Shown piece by piece: positions 1-5,966 of a stretch of 8,472 bases of DNA (position 1 is its first letter; each line of letters opens with the position of its first letter). Under the pieces are notes generated by a model. That model saw only the letters and a program-made list of their open reading frames with translations, searched no databases and had not been told where the DNA came from. A program made the translations under genes and the position numbers. Source of the stretch: DAIPHL01 sp036771375 (GTDB lineage: Bacteria; Synergistota; Synergistia; Synergistales; Synergistaceae); assembly GCA_036771375.1 (NCBI GenBank), contig DAIPHL010000103.1, forward strand, positions 1 through 8,472, in the 5' to 3' direction.

Positions 1-24
1 GGTCGGCGCCAAACCCGGATATGG

Positions 25-78
25 CAAAATAAAAAAAGCGAGCCCGCAGCACGTGATGAGGAGACTCGAGCTCGCTTT
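25..78 (-). terminator. Intrinsic terminator of the liv operon
   Basis: On the minus strand a perfect 9-bp stem, AAAGCGAGC (78-70) with GCTCGCTTT (43-35), encloses a 26-base loop. It runs straight into seven T's (37-31) and then ATTTT. It begins about 28 bases after the livF stop codon, where the operon should end. The plus-strand side lacks a T-run, so it should terminate only minus-strand transcription. Confidence 0.85.
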
Positions 79-106
79 CTGAAACGTCTTTTCCGAAAAC
101 AAAGGG

Positions 107-823
107 TTACATTCCCATATACGCTTTTTTGACGTCGTCCGAGTCGAGCAGCTCTTTGGCCGTGCCGCTTTCGACAATTTTGCCGACCTGGACGACGTAT
201 CCTCTATCGGCGATCTCCAACGCCTCCTGCACCATCTGTTCCACCAGGAGGATCGTGACCCCCTTTTTGTTGATCTTGGCGACCGATTCGAGCACCCGTT
301 CGACGAGGCTCGGCATCAGTCCGAGAGAAAGCTCGTCGAGCATCAGCAGCTTCGGCGCGGACATGAGGCCGCGGGCGATCGCACACATCTGCTGTTCTCC
401 TCCGCTCATCGTCTGCGCAAGCTGATTTCCTCTCTCCTTCAGTATGGGGAAGAGAGAGAAAACCTCCTCCAACCGTTCGTCGACGATCTTCCTGTCGGAT
501 ACGGGGAAGGCCCCCAGCTCGAGATTTTCCCTGACCGTGAGATTCGCGAAGAGCCTCCTGCCCTCCGGCACGTAGCTGATGCCCTTGTATATCATCCTGT
601 GGGCCGGAGTCAAGGTGATGTCCTCCCCCTCGAAGATGATGCTCCCGGATTTGGGATGGACGATCCCGGCCACCGATTTCATCAGGGTGGACTTTCCGGC
701 GCCGTTCGCGCCGATGATCGCCACGATCTCCCCTTCGCGTACGTCGAGAGACACCCCCTGTATCGCCTGAATGCTGTCGTAGTAGCAATAGATATCCGAT
801 ATCCTCAAAATTGGCTCCGTCAT
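107..823 (-). CDS. livF: Branched-chain amino-acid ABC transporter, ATP-binding protein LivF
   Basis: Second of the two ATPase subunits of a LIV/HAAT-type amino-acid importer. It hydrolyses ATP at the cytoplasmic face of the LivHM permease. The 238-aa length is normal for LivF. Walker A is GANGAGKST (about 38-46), the Q-loop region is YVPEGRRLF (84-92, with the Glu typical of LivF), the signature is MSGGEQQM (139-146), and Walker B is LLMLDE (159-164). The switch position is VEQ (Q196), where LivF proteins usually carry Gln rather than the His of LivG. The Walker B/D-loop junction reads DELSLGL instead of the usual DEPSxGL, a minor substitution. The ATG start overlaps the livG stop as ATGA and has a good AGAAGG ribosome site 5-6 bases upstream. 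It is the last gene of the operon, followed by the terminator at 25-78. The assignment is very secure; the exact amino-acid substrate cannot be read from it. Confidence 0.97.
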   Translation of the reverse strand: MTEPILRISDIYCYYDSIQAIQGVSLDVREGEIVAIIGANGAGKSTLMKSVAGIVHPKSGSIIFEGEDITLTPAHRMIYKGISYVPEGRRLFANLTVRENLELGAFPVSDRKIVDERLEEVFSLFPILKERGNQLAQTMSGGEQQMCAIARGLMSAPKLLMLDELSLGLMPSLVERVLESVAKINKKGVTILLVEQMVQEALEIADRGYVVQVGKIVESGTAKELLDSDDVKKAYMGM

Positions 824-1590
824 TGCCCTTCTCCCGAATCCTTCCCTTTTTCCTTCGCCTGCGCCATCCGCTTGCTGTATTTCTCTCCAAGATAGGCCTT
901 GATGACTTCCTCGTTTTCGATGATCTCCGCCGGTTTTCCCTCGGCGATCTTGCTGCCGCTGCTCAAGACCACCACTTTGTCGGAGATGGGCATGATCGCC
1001 TCCATGATGTGCTCCACCATGAGGATGGTCATCCCTTCGTCCCGCAGGCGGACGATCAGCGACACCATCTCCTTGACCTCCGTGGAGGTAAGGCCAGCGA
1101 CGGCTTCGTCAAGGAGGATGAGCTTCGGAGAGGTGGCGAGCGCTCGAGCCACCTCGAGGCGCTTCTTGTTTCCGATCGTCATCGCTCCGGCCGGACGATC
1201 CCTCCACTCCTCCAGATAGCAGAGTTTGAGGCAATGCTCGGCCCGTTCGAGCGCTTTTTGCCGATCGGGCGTATGAAGGTACGAACCGACCATGATGTTC
1301 TCCAGCACTGTCATCTCCTTCAGAGGACGGACCACCTGGAAGGTACGCGTAAGCCCCATCTTCGCGATTTTATAGACGGGCGTTCCGGTGATATCGGCTC
1401 CGTCGAAGAAAACCTTCCCGGCGGTCGGTTTATACAGGCCGGACACACAGTTGAAGAGCGTGGTCTTCCCCGAACCGTTCGGACCGATCAGGCCCACGAT
1501 CTGCCCCTGCTCCATGGAGAAGGATATGTCGTCGTTGGCGACCAGGGAACCGAACTTCATCGTTACCCCCTTCACGTCGAGAAGCGGCAT
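820..1590 (-). CDS. livG: Branched-chain amino-acid ABC transporter, ATP-binding protein LivG
   Basis: First ATPase subunit of the LIV-type importer, pairing with LivF under the LivHM membrane channel. The 256-aa length is normal. Walker A is GPNGSGKTT (36-44), the Q-loop is TFQ (83-85), Walker B is LILLDEAVAGL (157-167), and the switch is VEH (H194). The C-terminal part (SSGSKIAEGKPAEI, then VIKAYLGE) is typical of the BCA_ABC_TP_C extension of LivG/LivF proteins. The ABC signature is non-consensus, MTIGN followed by KKRLEVARALA (137-149), where most ABC proteins have LSGGQ. Related T-x-G variants are known in LivG-like ATPases, so it is probably functional. The ATG shares its A with the livM stop (TGATG), and a strong GGAGGTGA site precedes it, so translation is coupled to livM. 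The last about 20 residues are a charged Lys/Gly/Glu-rich tail. The gene assignment is secure. Confidence 0.97.
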   Translation of the reverse strand: MPLLDVKGVTMKFGSLVANDDISFSMEQGQIVGLIGPNGSGKTTLFNCVSGLYKPTAGKVFFDGADITGTPVYKIAKMGLTRTFQVVRPLKEMTVLENIMVGSYLHTPDRQKALERAEHCLKLCYLEEWRDRPAGAMTIGNKKRLEVARALATSPKLILLDEAVAGLTSTEVKEMVSLIVRLRDEGMTILMVEHIMEAIMPISDKVVVLSSGSKIAEGKPAEIIENEEVIKAYLGEKYSKRMAQAKEKGKDSGEGQ

Positions 1591-2585
1591 CAGGCTTCAC
1601 CTCCCCCGGATTTATCGCCCCGGATGATTCCGAACTCCTCCAGGAAACCCATGATACCCCGCGGTTGGCGGACCATCATGAAAATGATCAGCAGAGCATA
1701 TATCATCTGATCCACGCCCGGTCCGAGCGCGGCAAGATACGTCCTCGTATACTCCTGCAACGGGATCAGGACGGCCGCTCCGAGAAGGGGCCCCCAGAAA
1801 GTACCCATTCCGCCGAGGATGGTGACGAGGACGAATTTCATCGACAGATCGAGGGAGAGTACCATCGGGGGATCGACCCGATAGTTGTACTGTGCGAAGA
1901 AGGCTCCGCAGAGCGCCGCAAAGAACGCCGACAGCGCCATCGCGGAGAGCTTCACCTGCGTGCTGTTTACGCCGAGCGATTCGGCCGTCTCCTGCCCCTC
2001 CCTCACGGCACGGAGATAGTACCCCATTCTGTGCCTTTCGATGAATCGAACGACCCCGAACACCAGAACGAAGAGTGCGAGCGCCCCGATGTAGTATCCG
2101 TTTTTGTTGTCCGACCACAAAAAGTACTTCCAGGAGTCGTCCAGAATCGGATAGTCCAGCCCCAACGCTCCGCCGATACGGTTCCAAACCATGAAGAGCC
2201 GGTTGAATATCTCGACGATGGCAAACGTGGCGATCGCGAAATAATGTCCGCGCAGCTTGAAACAGGGCCAACTGATCACGACGCTCACCGCGGCCGCCAC
2301 GAGAGCTCCCAGAAGGGTTCCGAGCCAAGGTGTACTTGCGAAGGTCACCATGGCGATCGCCGCGCCGTAGGCTCCAATGCCGAAAAAGACCGAGTGTCCG
2401 AACGAAACCTGCCCACAATAGCCGCCCAGAATATTCCAGGATTGGGCCATCGCCGCGTAAAGAAGTACCTGGACCAAAACATGGGCATGGAATGCGTTGC
2501 CGATGGCCCCGGGAATGAGGGCAAGCAGCGCGAGAAAAGCGATCAGGCCAAACCAGAGCCTTTCGTCCCATCTATTATCCTTCAT
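1590..2585 (-). CDS. livM: Branched-chain amino-acid ABC transporter permease LivM
   Basis: One of the two membrane subunits (BPD_transp_2 family) forming the translocation path of the LIV importer. It has 331 aa. Hydrophobic segments run from about residue 11 onward, consistent with eight or more membrane helices. The family hallmark GGYCGQVSFGH lies at 54-64, followed by FFGIGAYGA. The cytoplasmic coupling loop with RHRMGYYLRAVREGQE begins near 184, where it would contact LivG/LivF. The second hallmark, GGMGTFWGPLLGA, is at 258-270. The C-terminal tail is soluble and short (QPRGIMGFLEEFGI). The ATG is 6 bases after the livH stop, with a GGTGGTGA-like ribosome site inside the end of livH. 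The stop overlaps the livG start by one base. The assignment is secure. Confidence 0.96.
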   Translation of the reverse strand: MKDNRWDERLWFGLIAFLALLALIPGAIGNAFHAHVLVQVLLYAAMAQSWNILGGYCGQVSFGHSVFFGIGAYGAAIAMVTFASTPWLGTLLGALVAAAVSVVISWPCFKLRGHYFAIATFAIVEIFNRLFMVWNRIGGALGLDYPILDDSWKYFLWSDNKNGYYIGALALFVLVFGVVRFIERHRMGYYLRAVREGQETAESLGVNSTQVKLSAMALSAFFAALCGAFFAQYNYRVDPPMVLSLDLSMKFVLVTILGGMGTFWGPLLGAAVLIPLQEYTRTYLAALGPGVDQMIYALLIIFMMVRQPRGIMGFLEEFGIIRGDKSGGGEA

Positions 2586-2591
2586 GTCCGC

Positions 2592-3452
2592 TCACCACCC
2601 GAAGAGGCCCTTCGGCCTCATGAGGATCACCACGAGATACAGTGCAAACACCGCGACATACTTGACCACCGGTGCGATGTAAAAACCGGCTATGGACTCC
2701 ACCAGGCCGATGAGAACGGCGGCGATGAGCGCCCCCGGGATGCTTCCGAAGCCGCCGAGCGCGACGACCACGAAGGAGATCAGGCTGAAAAGCGCGCCCG
2801 CCTCGGGGAAAACCGCCAGGTAGGACGTCATGAAACCGCCGGCGATCCCCACGCACGCCCCGCCGATTCCGAAGACAATGGTGAAGATTCTCTCCGTATC
2901 GATTCCCATCAGCTCCGCGGCCTCGCGATCCATCGCCGTGGCCTGTATCGCCCAGCCGGCTCTCGTCCTCTTGATGAAGTAGTACAGAACGCCCAGCATC
3001 ACAATCGAAAAAAGAGCGGTAACGAGCTGCGGAAGCGGCACGACGGCTCCGAAGATGCGAAGGACCTTGCCGTCCATGGCCGTCCCGGAGAGAAGGCGGA
3101 AATTCGGGGTGAATCGGTTGAGGCAGAAATTTTTCAAAAAAATCGACAACCCGAACGTGGCAAGAAGAGGAGCCATCGCCGCCTTGCCGAGGCAGCGTCT
3201 GACCACCAGCTTGTAGGAGAGCGCGCTCAGGAAAAACAGAAAAACCCCTGTAAAAATCCATGAATACAGCGGATCGAACCCCAAAAGGACGCCCAACCAA
3301 TAGCAGGCGTACATCGCGACCATCAAAAATTCGCCGTGGGCAAAGTTAATGACGTCCATAACACCCCAGATAAGGCTGAGACCGGCGGCGACGAGGGCAT
3401 AGACCGCACCGTTCATCAAACCGTCGATCAGTACCTGCATGAAATTTGTCAC
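2592..3452 (-). CDS. livH: Branched-chain amino-acid ABC transporter permease LivH (GTG start)
   Basis: Partner permease of LivM (BPD_transp_2 family), an integral inner-membrane protein. From the GTG at 3452 it is 286 aa, beginning MTNFMQVLIDGLMNGAVYAL, the usual LivH N-terminus. Hallmarks are INFAHGEF (35-42), a coupling loop RTRAGWAIQATAMDREA (162-178) and GGFGSIPGALIAAVLIG (233-249). It ends MRPKGLFGW, typical for the family. Start choice: a longer frame opens with TTG at 3473, but GGAGG (3465-3461) sits 8 bases before the GTG at 3452. That same GGAGG lies downstream of the TTG, which has no site of its own, and it is too far from the ATG at 3440. The gene follows livK after a hairpin-rich spacer and leads the tightly packed HMGF block. 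The family assignment is secure; the start is very likely. Confidence 0.95.
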   Translation of the reverse strand: MTNFMQVLIDGLMNGAVYALVAAGLSLIWGVMDVINFAHGEFLMVAMYACYWLGVLLGFDPLYSWIFTGVFLFFLSALSYKLVVRRCLGKAAMAPLLATFGLSIFLKNFCLNRFTPNFRLLSGTAMDGKVLRIFGAVVPLPQLVTALFSIVMLGVLYYFIKRTRAGWAIQATAMDREAAELMGIDTERIFTIVFGIGGACVGIAGGFMTSYLAVFPEAGALFSLISFVVVALGGFGSIPGALIAAVLIGLVESIAGFYIAPVVKYVAVFALYLVVILMRPKGLFGW

Positions 3453-3460
3453 GGGCTTTG

Positions 3461-3465
3461 CCTCC
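3461..3465 (-). promoter_or_regulatory. Ribosome binding site that fixes the livH start
   Basis: GGAGG on the minus strand, spaced 8 bases from the GTG at 3452-3450. It is the only good site near the three possible livH starts (TTG 3473, GTG 3452, ATG 3440) and supports the GTG. Confidence 0.75.
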
Positions 3466-3476
3466 GTTCTCAAAAC

Positions 3477-3506
3477 CGGCCCCCGGATTCCTTCTACCGG
3501 GGGCCG
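3477..3506 (-). promoter_or_regulatory. GC-rich hairpin in the livK-livH spacer (attenuator or mRNA-stabilising stem)
   Basis: A perfect 10-bp inverted repeat, CGGCCCCCGG / CCGGGGGCCG, with a 10-base loop. On the minus strand it is followed by GTTTTGAG, a short T-run. The stem is very stable but the tail is too weak for full termination. It fits partial termination, or protection of the livK mRNA 3' end, letting the binding protein be made in excess over the permease and ATPase subunits. It ends 11 bases before the livH ribosome site, so it could also affect livH translation. Confidence 0.65.
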
Positions 3507-3522
3507 TCAATTACATCGTTGC

Positions 3523-3588
3523 GTAAAACTTTTTCGTAAAAGTTTTTACCTCTTCAAGCGTTTGAAAAGAAGCGAGAGAGCGCTCGCT
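3523..3588 (-). promoter_or_regulatory. Cluster of three smaller hairpins after livK
   Basis: Read on the minus strand from the livK stop, three stems follow one another. The first is AGCGAG-6 bases-CTCGCT (3588-3571), which includes part of the stop codon and is followed by TCTTTT. The second is CTTTTCAA-ACGC-TTGAAGAG (3569-3550), with one G-T pair. The third is an A/T-rich stem, GTAAAAACTTTT with AAAAGTTTTAC (3549-3523), with one bulge. The first has the shape of a weak intrinsic terminator. Together with the GC hairpin at 3477-3506 they fill nearly the whole spacer. Confidence 0.45.
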
Positions 3589-4867
3589 ACTTTCTGGCAT
3601 CCCAGGCCGGGATCGGGAAGATCGGTTCGGCGTCCGCATAGCTCTCGGGGAAGACCGTCTTGTATTTGAGATCCACCAACTGGGTGATCACGGTAGAGGC
3701 CTTGTTGTTCTGGCCACCCGGAGACGTAAAGGCCACCTTGCCGCCAAGGGACATCGGGGAGTCGAACGTCGTCGTGCGAAGGACCTTCGCGACCTTCTCC
3801 GTGTCCACGGCGCCCGCCTTTTCGATCGCCTGGGCGAGGATGTGAAGGACGACCGCCTCCTGAATGGAGTCGGAGTCGAGCGGGAAGCTCGTCTTCTTCA
3901 TGTAGATCTCCTGCGCCTTCAGTGCCGCCTTCATGTGCTTCTGTGCCAGCTCCGGCGAATACCCCATGCCGCCCATGAGGAAGTTCCCGTCCTTGCCGAG
4001 CTCCTTGGCGATGGCGGGATTCTGGTATCCGGTGCAGTAGTTTATGGCGATCTTGGGCATCCAGTTTACCTGCTTCATCGTCCGGATCCACAGAGAGTAG
4101 TCGCTGCCGAGCGCGGCCCCGAAGACCGCGTCGGGGTTGGCGGATTTGAGCTGCTGGACCTCGCTGTTCATATTGGTCGCTCCGACCGTGAACGGAATGT
4201 CGGCAACGACTTTGATGCCGGCTGCGGCCGCCGCCTTCTTACCCTCGTCGGCGGCGTGCTTTCCGAACTCCGAGTTCTCGTAGATCAGCCCGAGCGTCTT
4301 GATGCCGGCGTTTTTGTTCTTGTTGAGAAACTGGATGTAATCCACGAACTCCTCAGACTCGATGCCGTCCGTCGCGGCATGGCGGAAGAAGTACTTGTAG
4401 TTGCGCTCGGTGAGCGCCGCCGAGCTGGAGCAGCCACACATGAAAATCCTCTTCATGCGCTCGGCTACCGCGCTCGCCGGCTTGCTGGCCGAGCTGTTGT
4501 ACGATCCGACGATCGCGAAAACCTTCTCCTGGTTGAAGAGTCGTTCGGCCTCGGACTTGGCCACATCCGGTTTGCCCTGATGGTCGGCCGGCACGACGAC
4601 GATTTTGTAGCCGTCCAACAGGCCTGCCTTCTCGGCGAGAGGAAAGTCCTCGAACTTGTAGCTGCCGTTTACGATCTCCGCCGCGGTTTCGACCGCGGCA
4701 AGACAGTTCTGTCCGGAAACGGCGGCAGGACCGGTCAGAGGAAAGAGGGCTCCCACCTTGATGACTTTCTCCGCGGCAAACGACGCACCCACGAAAGCAA
4801 ACAACACCACGGCAATCAGGGCGAGAAGAAGAGCACACCGCCGCGAAGTACCACTTTTCACAAACAT
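3587..4867 (-). CDS. livK: Branched-chain amino-acid ABC transporter substrate-binding protein (LivK/LivJ type)
   Basis: Exported receptor that captures the amino acid and delivers it to LivHM. From the ATG at 4867 it is 426 aa. Residues 1-31 are a clear signal peptide: basic n-region with SRR, hydrophobic core CALLLALIAVVLFAFVGA, and cleavage after SFA, leaving a mature start AEKVIKVGALFPLTG. No lipobox is present. The rest is a Peripla_BP_6 fold, with a family-typical ligand segment IVGSYNSSASKPA and the second-lobe strand TLGLIYENSEFGK. Start choice: the frame stays open upstream to an ATG at 4933, but that ATG lies between the -35 and -10 boxes of the promoter, so it cannot be on the transcript. 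AAGGGAAG (4884-4877), 9 bases upstream of 4867, is the likely ribosome site. The gene leads the operon. The exact ligand (Leu/Ile/Val, another amino acid, or amide) cannot be told. Confidence 0.93.
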   Translation of the reverse strand: MFVKSGTSRRCALLLALIAVVLFAFVGASFAAEKVIKVGALFPLTGPAAVSGQNCLAAVETAAEIVNGSYKFEDFPLAEKAGLLDGYKIVVVPADHQGKPDVAKSEAERLFNQEKVFAIVGSYNSSASKPASAVAERMKRIFMCGCSSSAALTERNYKYFFRHAATDGIESEEFVDYIQFLNKNKNAGIKTLGLIYENSEFGKHAADEGKKAAAAAGIKVVADIPFTVGATNMNSEVQQLKSANPDAVFGAALGSDYSLWIRTMKQVNWMPKIAINYCTGYQNPAIAKELGKDGNFLMGGMGYSPELAQKHMKAALKAQEIYMKKTSFPLDSDSIQEAVVLHILAQAIEKAGAVDTEKVAKVLRTTTFDSPMSLGGKVAFTSPGGQNNKASTVITQLVDLKYKTVFPESYADAEPIFPIPAWDARK

Positions 4868-4916
4868 CGAACGACACTTCCCTTCTTTTAAATTGTGTTG
4901 TATCAAGCGTTTTTTC

Positions 4917-4946
4917 AGTATAGTGATTTCCATAAAGGGTTGTCAA
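4917..4946 (-). promoter_or_regulatory. Promoter of the liv operon (sigma-70 type)
   Basis: On the minus strand the perfect -35 TTGACA (4946-4941) is followed by 18 bp and a -10 TATACT (4922-4917, five of six consensus bases). Transcription should begin near 4910, giving an untranslated leader of about 43 bases that carries the livK ribosome site. It is the best promoter in the window. Confidence 0.85.
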
Positions 4947-4950
4947 GATG

Positions 4951-4999
4951 CGATAATTGCATATTTATTAAATAATATTATTCGTTTTTACATAATTGA
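4951..4999. promoter_or_regulatory. AT-rich island with a 12-bp palindrome upstream of the liv promoter
   Basis: About 50 bases of nearly pure A+T in otherwise GC-rich DNA, directly upstream of the liv -35 box. It contains the perfect palindrome AATAATATTATT (4971-4982), centred roughly 65 bases upstream of the expected transcription start. It could be an UP-element, a curved segment, or the site of an activator such as an Lrp-like protein; the sequence alone does not decide. Confidence 0.45.
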
Positions 5000-5034
5000 T
5001 GTCTTCCCGTAAAAGAGAGAATCCACCAAAATTT

Positions 5035-5043
5035 TGTTACAAT
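5035..5043 (+). promoter_or_regulatory. Extended -10 promoter candidate for the secreted CAP-like protein
   Basis: TGTTACAAT matches the extended -10 form TGnTATAAT with one mismatch in the hexamer. No -35 box is recognisable 16-18 bases upstream, which extended -10 promoters can tolerate. The start would fall near 5050, about 59 bases before the GTG at 5109. Confidence 0.4.
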
Positions 5044-5051
5044 ACGGCCGA

Positions 5052-5065
5052 GTCACAAACGTGAC
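5052..5065. promoter_or_regulatory. Inverted repeat GTCAC-AAAC-GTGAC near the transcription start
   Basis: Two perfect 5-bp arms flank a 4-base centre, just downstream of the extended -10 at 5035-5043. It could be an operator for a dimeric repressor or a small hairpin at the mRNA 5' end. It is short enough to arise by chance. Confidence 0.3.
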
Positions 5066-5094
5066 GAGCGGTTTCCGGAGACGATCGTAAAAAA

Positions 5095-5100
5095 AGGAGG
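5095..5100 (+). promoter_or_regulatory. Ribosome binding site supporting the GTG start at 5109
   Basis: A perfect AGGAGG, preceded by an A-run and followed 8 bases later by GTG. It makes the GTG at 5109 the convincing start of the secreted protein. Confidence 0.8.
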
Positions 5101-5108
5101 GGGGCCCC

Positions 5109-5654
5109 GTGTTTCGCTTTTTTTCGTCTCTGATGTCCTTCATCCTCGTCCTCTGCCTCACGATGGGAGAATCCGGAGCACAGGGAGTCGACGAACTCTT
5201 GTGGAACAGGATCGCGGAGGGAGACTTTCGCCGTTCCCGAGAAGAGATCGAACGGACGATCGGCACTCCCACGAGCATCGAACCGGATGTTCTCCTCCGC
5301 GCGATCTCCGTGCATGTGGCAAGATACGAAATCGCACCCGGTCACCGTCGCGCCAGGGAAGGGCGGATTTACTACCGAGGCGGCGAAACGCTCGGATTTG
5401 CCACCCTGTACGAAACGTCCGCAAAGGACGCCGTGGACGATTTCGTCCGGGAAGAGGGGGGTCGGGTCGTCTACAGGGGAGAGTATGCCGCCGTGGCGAG
5501 GGCCAGATACAATCACAGGGTCTTTTTGGCGGTCGTGACCGAGGGGGCCGGAAGCGTAGCCTATCGCGTCAGAGACGAGCTTTTCGAGGCGATGGCGGAG
5601 GAGGGCGACATTCCTCTTCTTCGACCGGGCTGTGACAACGCACACTCGACCTGA
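5109..5654 (+). CDS. Secreted protein with a divergent CAP/SCP-like domain
   Basis: 181 aa from a GTG start with a perfect ribosome site. Residues 1-24 form a signal peptide (MFRFFSSLMSFILVLCLTMG, then ESGA) with probable cleavage before Gln25. C16 is not in a lipobox because Leu precedes it. I see a resemblance to bacterial CAP (SCP/PR-1) domains over about 50-147: a helix with LLRAISVHVARY, a His ten residues further on (H79), GETLGF (92-97) where CAP proteins have GEN-, an AVDDFV helix (108-113), and EEGGRVVYRGEYAAVA where the family has sPGHRxNIL. A final strand is RVFLAVV (137-143). If this is right, the GHR histidine is replaced by Gly118, so the usual CAP metal/active-site cluster is incomplete. 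The similarity is read by eye, so a wholly different fold is possible. The gene is divergent from liv and has no obvious functional link to its neighbours. Confidence 0.85.
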   Translation: MFRFFSSLMSFILVLCLTMGESGAQGVDELLWNRIAEGDFRRSREEIERTIGTPTSIEPDVLLRAISVHVARYEIAPGHRRAREGRIYYRGGETLGFATLYETSAKDAVDDFVREEGGRVVYRGEYAAVARARYNHRVFLAVVTEGAGSVAYRVRDELFEAMAEEGDIPLLRPGCDNAHST

Positions 5655-5666
5655 AAATAACTCTTT

Positions 5667-5683
5667 CCGCGGCGGAGCCGCGG
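5667..5683 (+). terminator. GC hairpin after the CAP-like gene, no T-tail
   Basis: CCGCGGC-GGA-GCCGCGG, a perfect 7-bp stem with a 3-base loop, begins 12 bases after the stop of the secreted protein gene. No U-run follows on the plus strand, so it is not a classical intrinsic terminator. It may protect the mRNA 3' end or act with Rho. Confidence 0.4.
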
Positions 5684-5788
5684 TCGACGCGAGAAAGCGA
5701 AAAAACCGGAAGCGCTACGCACTTGCCTAACGTTGTTCTGTCGCGGGTAAAATATTTGATCTGCCAAACATTCAAGAGGGGCGAAAAG

Positions 5789-5809
5789 GATAAAAAAACG
5801 CGTTTTATC
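5789..5809. promoter_or_regulatory. Palindrome GATAAAA-7-TTTTATC with an inner CGCG core
   Basis: Two perfect 7-bp arms flank AAACGCG. In a shifted register the centre is also the perfect 12-bp palindrome AAAACGCGTTTT (5795-5806). It lies about 160 bases upstream of the small cysteine-rich protein. It could be an operator for a dimeric regulator of the transporter pair, but it is upstream of the candidate promoter and its role is unproven. Confidence 0.35.
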
Positions 5810-5866
5810 GTCTCCCGGCAGCGTTGGCCGTCATCGTTTTTTCTCGAAACGGAGCGACGAAGAGAC

Positions 5867-5895
5867 TTGCTCTATGCGGCTCGATAATGTAGTAT
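5867..5895 (+). promoter_or_regulatory. Weak promoter candidate for the small protein/P-ATPase pair
   Basis: TTGCTC (5867-5872), a 17-bp spacer, and TAGTAT (5890-5895). It matches 3 of 6 and 4 of 6 consensus bases, with correct spacing. It would start transcription near 5902, leaving a leader of about 65 bases. It is the best-spaced pair in the gap but not strong. Confidence 0.3.
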
Positions 5896-5966
5896 TTTAA
5901 CGGTTCAAACGACCGCAGAGGTCTACTTTACGGATCGGGAATCGTATAATTGAAGGGGGAATCGAA

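Larger units (their letters stand above)
5655..5966. other. 312-base gap without a supported gene
   Basis: I find no convincing ORF or tRNA here. It holds, in order: a GC hairpin (5667-5683); a TTGCCT/TAAAAT pair (5724-5729 and 5749-5754) with too long a spacer, 19 bp; an A/T-armed palindrome (5789-5809); a short T-run after a weak CGGC/GCCG stem (about 5816-5846); and a possible promoter (5867-5895). A perfect TATAAT at 5945-5950 lies too close to the start of the next gene and has no -35. The stretch is more A/T-rich than the flanking genes. Confidence 0.6.

Noticed and set aside
1665..3263. Long plus-strand open frame (532 codons) opposite livM and livH
   Set aside because: It is antisense to two clear permease genes. 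Its translation is highly charged, rich in Arg, Glu and His and low in hydrophobic patterns, which is typical of a shadow frame in GC-rich DNA.
3453..3473. TTG at 3473 as the livH start
   Set aside because: The only ribosome site (GGAGG) is downstream of it and correctly spaced for the GTG at 3452.
3842..4891. Plus-strand open frame (349 codons) opposite livK
   Set aside because: Antisense shadow of a clear periplasmic-binding-protein gene. No ribosome site or domain is seen.
4865..4933. ATG at 4933 as the livK start (22 extra residues)
   Set aside because: It lies inside the spacer of the TTGACA/TATACT promoter, upstream of the expected transcript start, and would put a charged stretch before the signal peptide.
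5945..5950. Perfect TATAAT just before the small cysteine-rich protein
   Set aside because: Transcription from it would start within or after the ribosome site at 5953-5960, and no -35 box is present 16-18 bases upstream.
5655..5966. tRNA, riboswitch or small RNA in the gap
   Set aside because: No cloverleaf, CCA-type acceptor or known metal-riboswitch core could be recognised; only short isolated stems.
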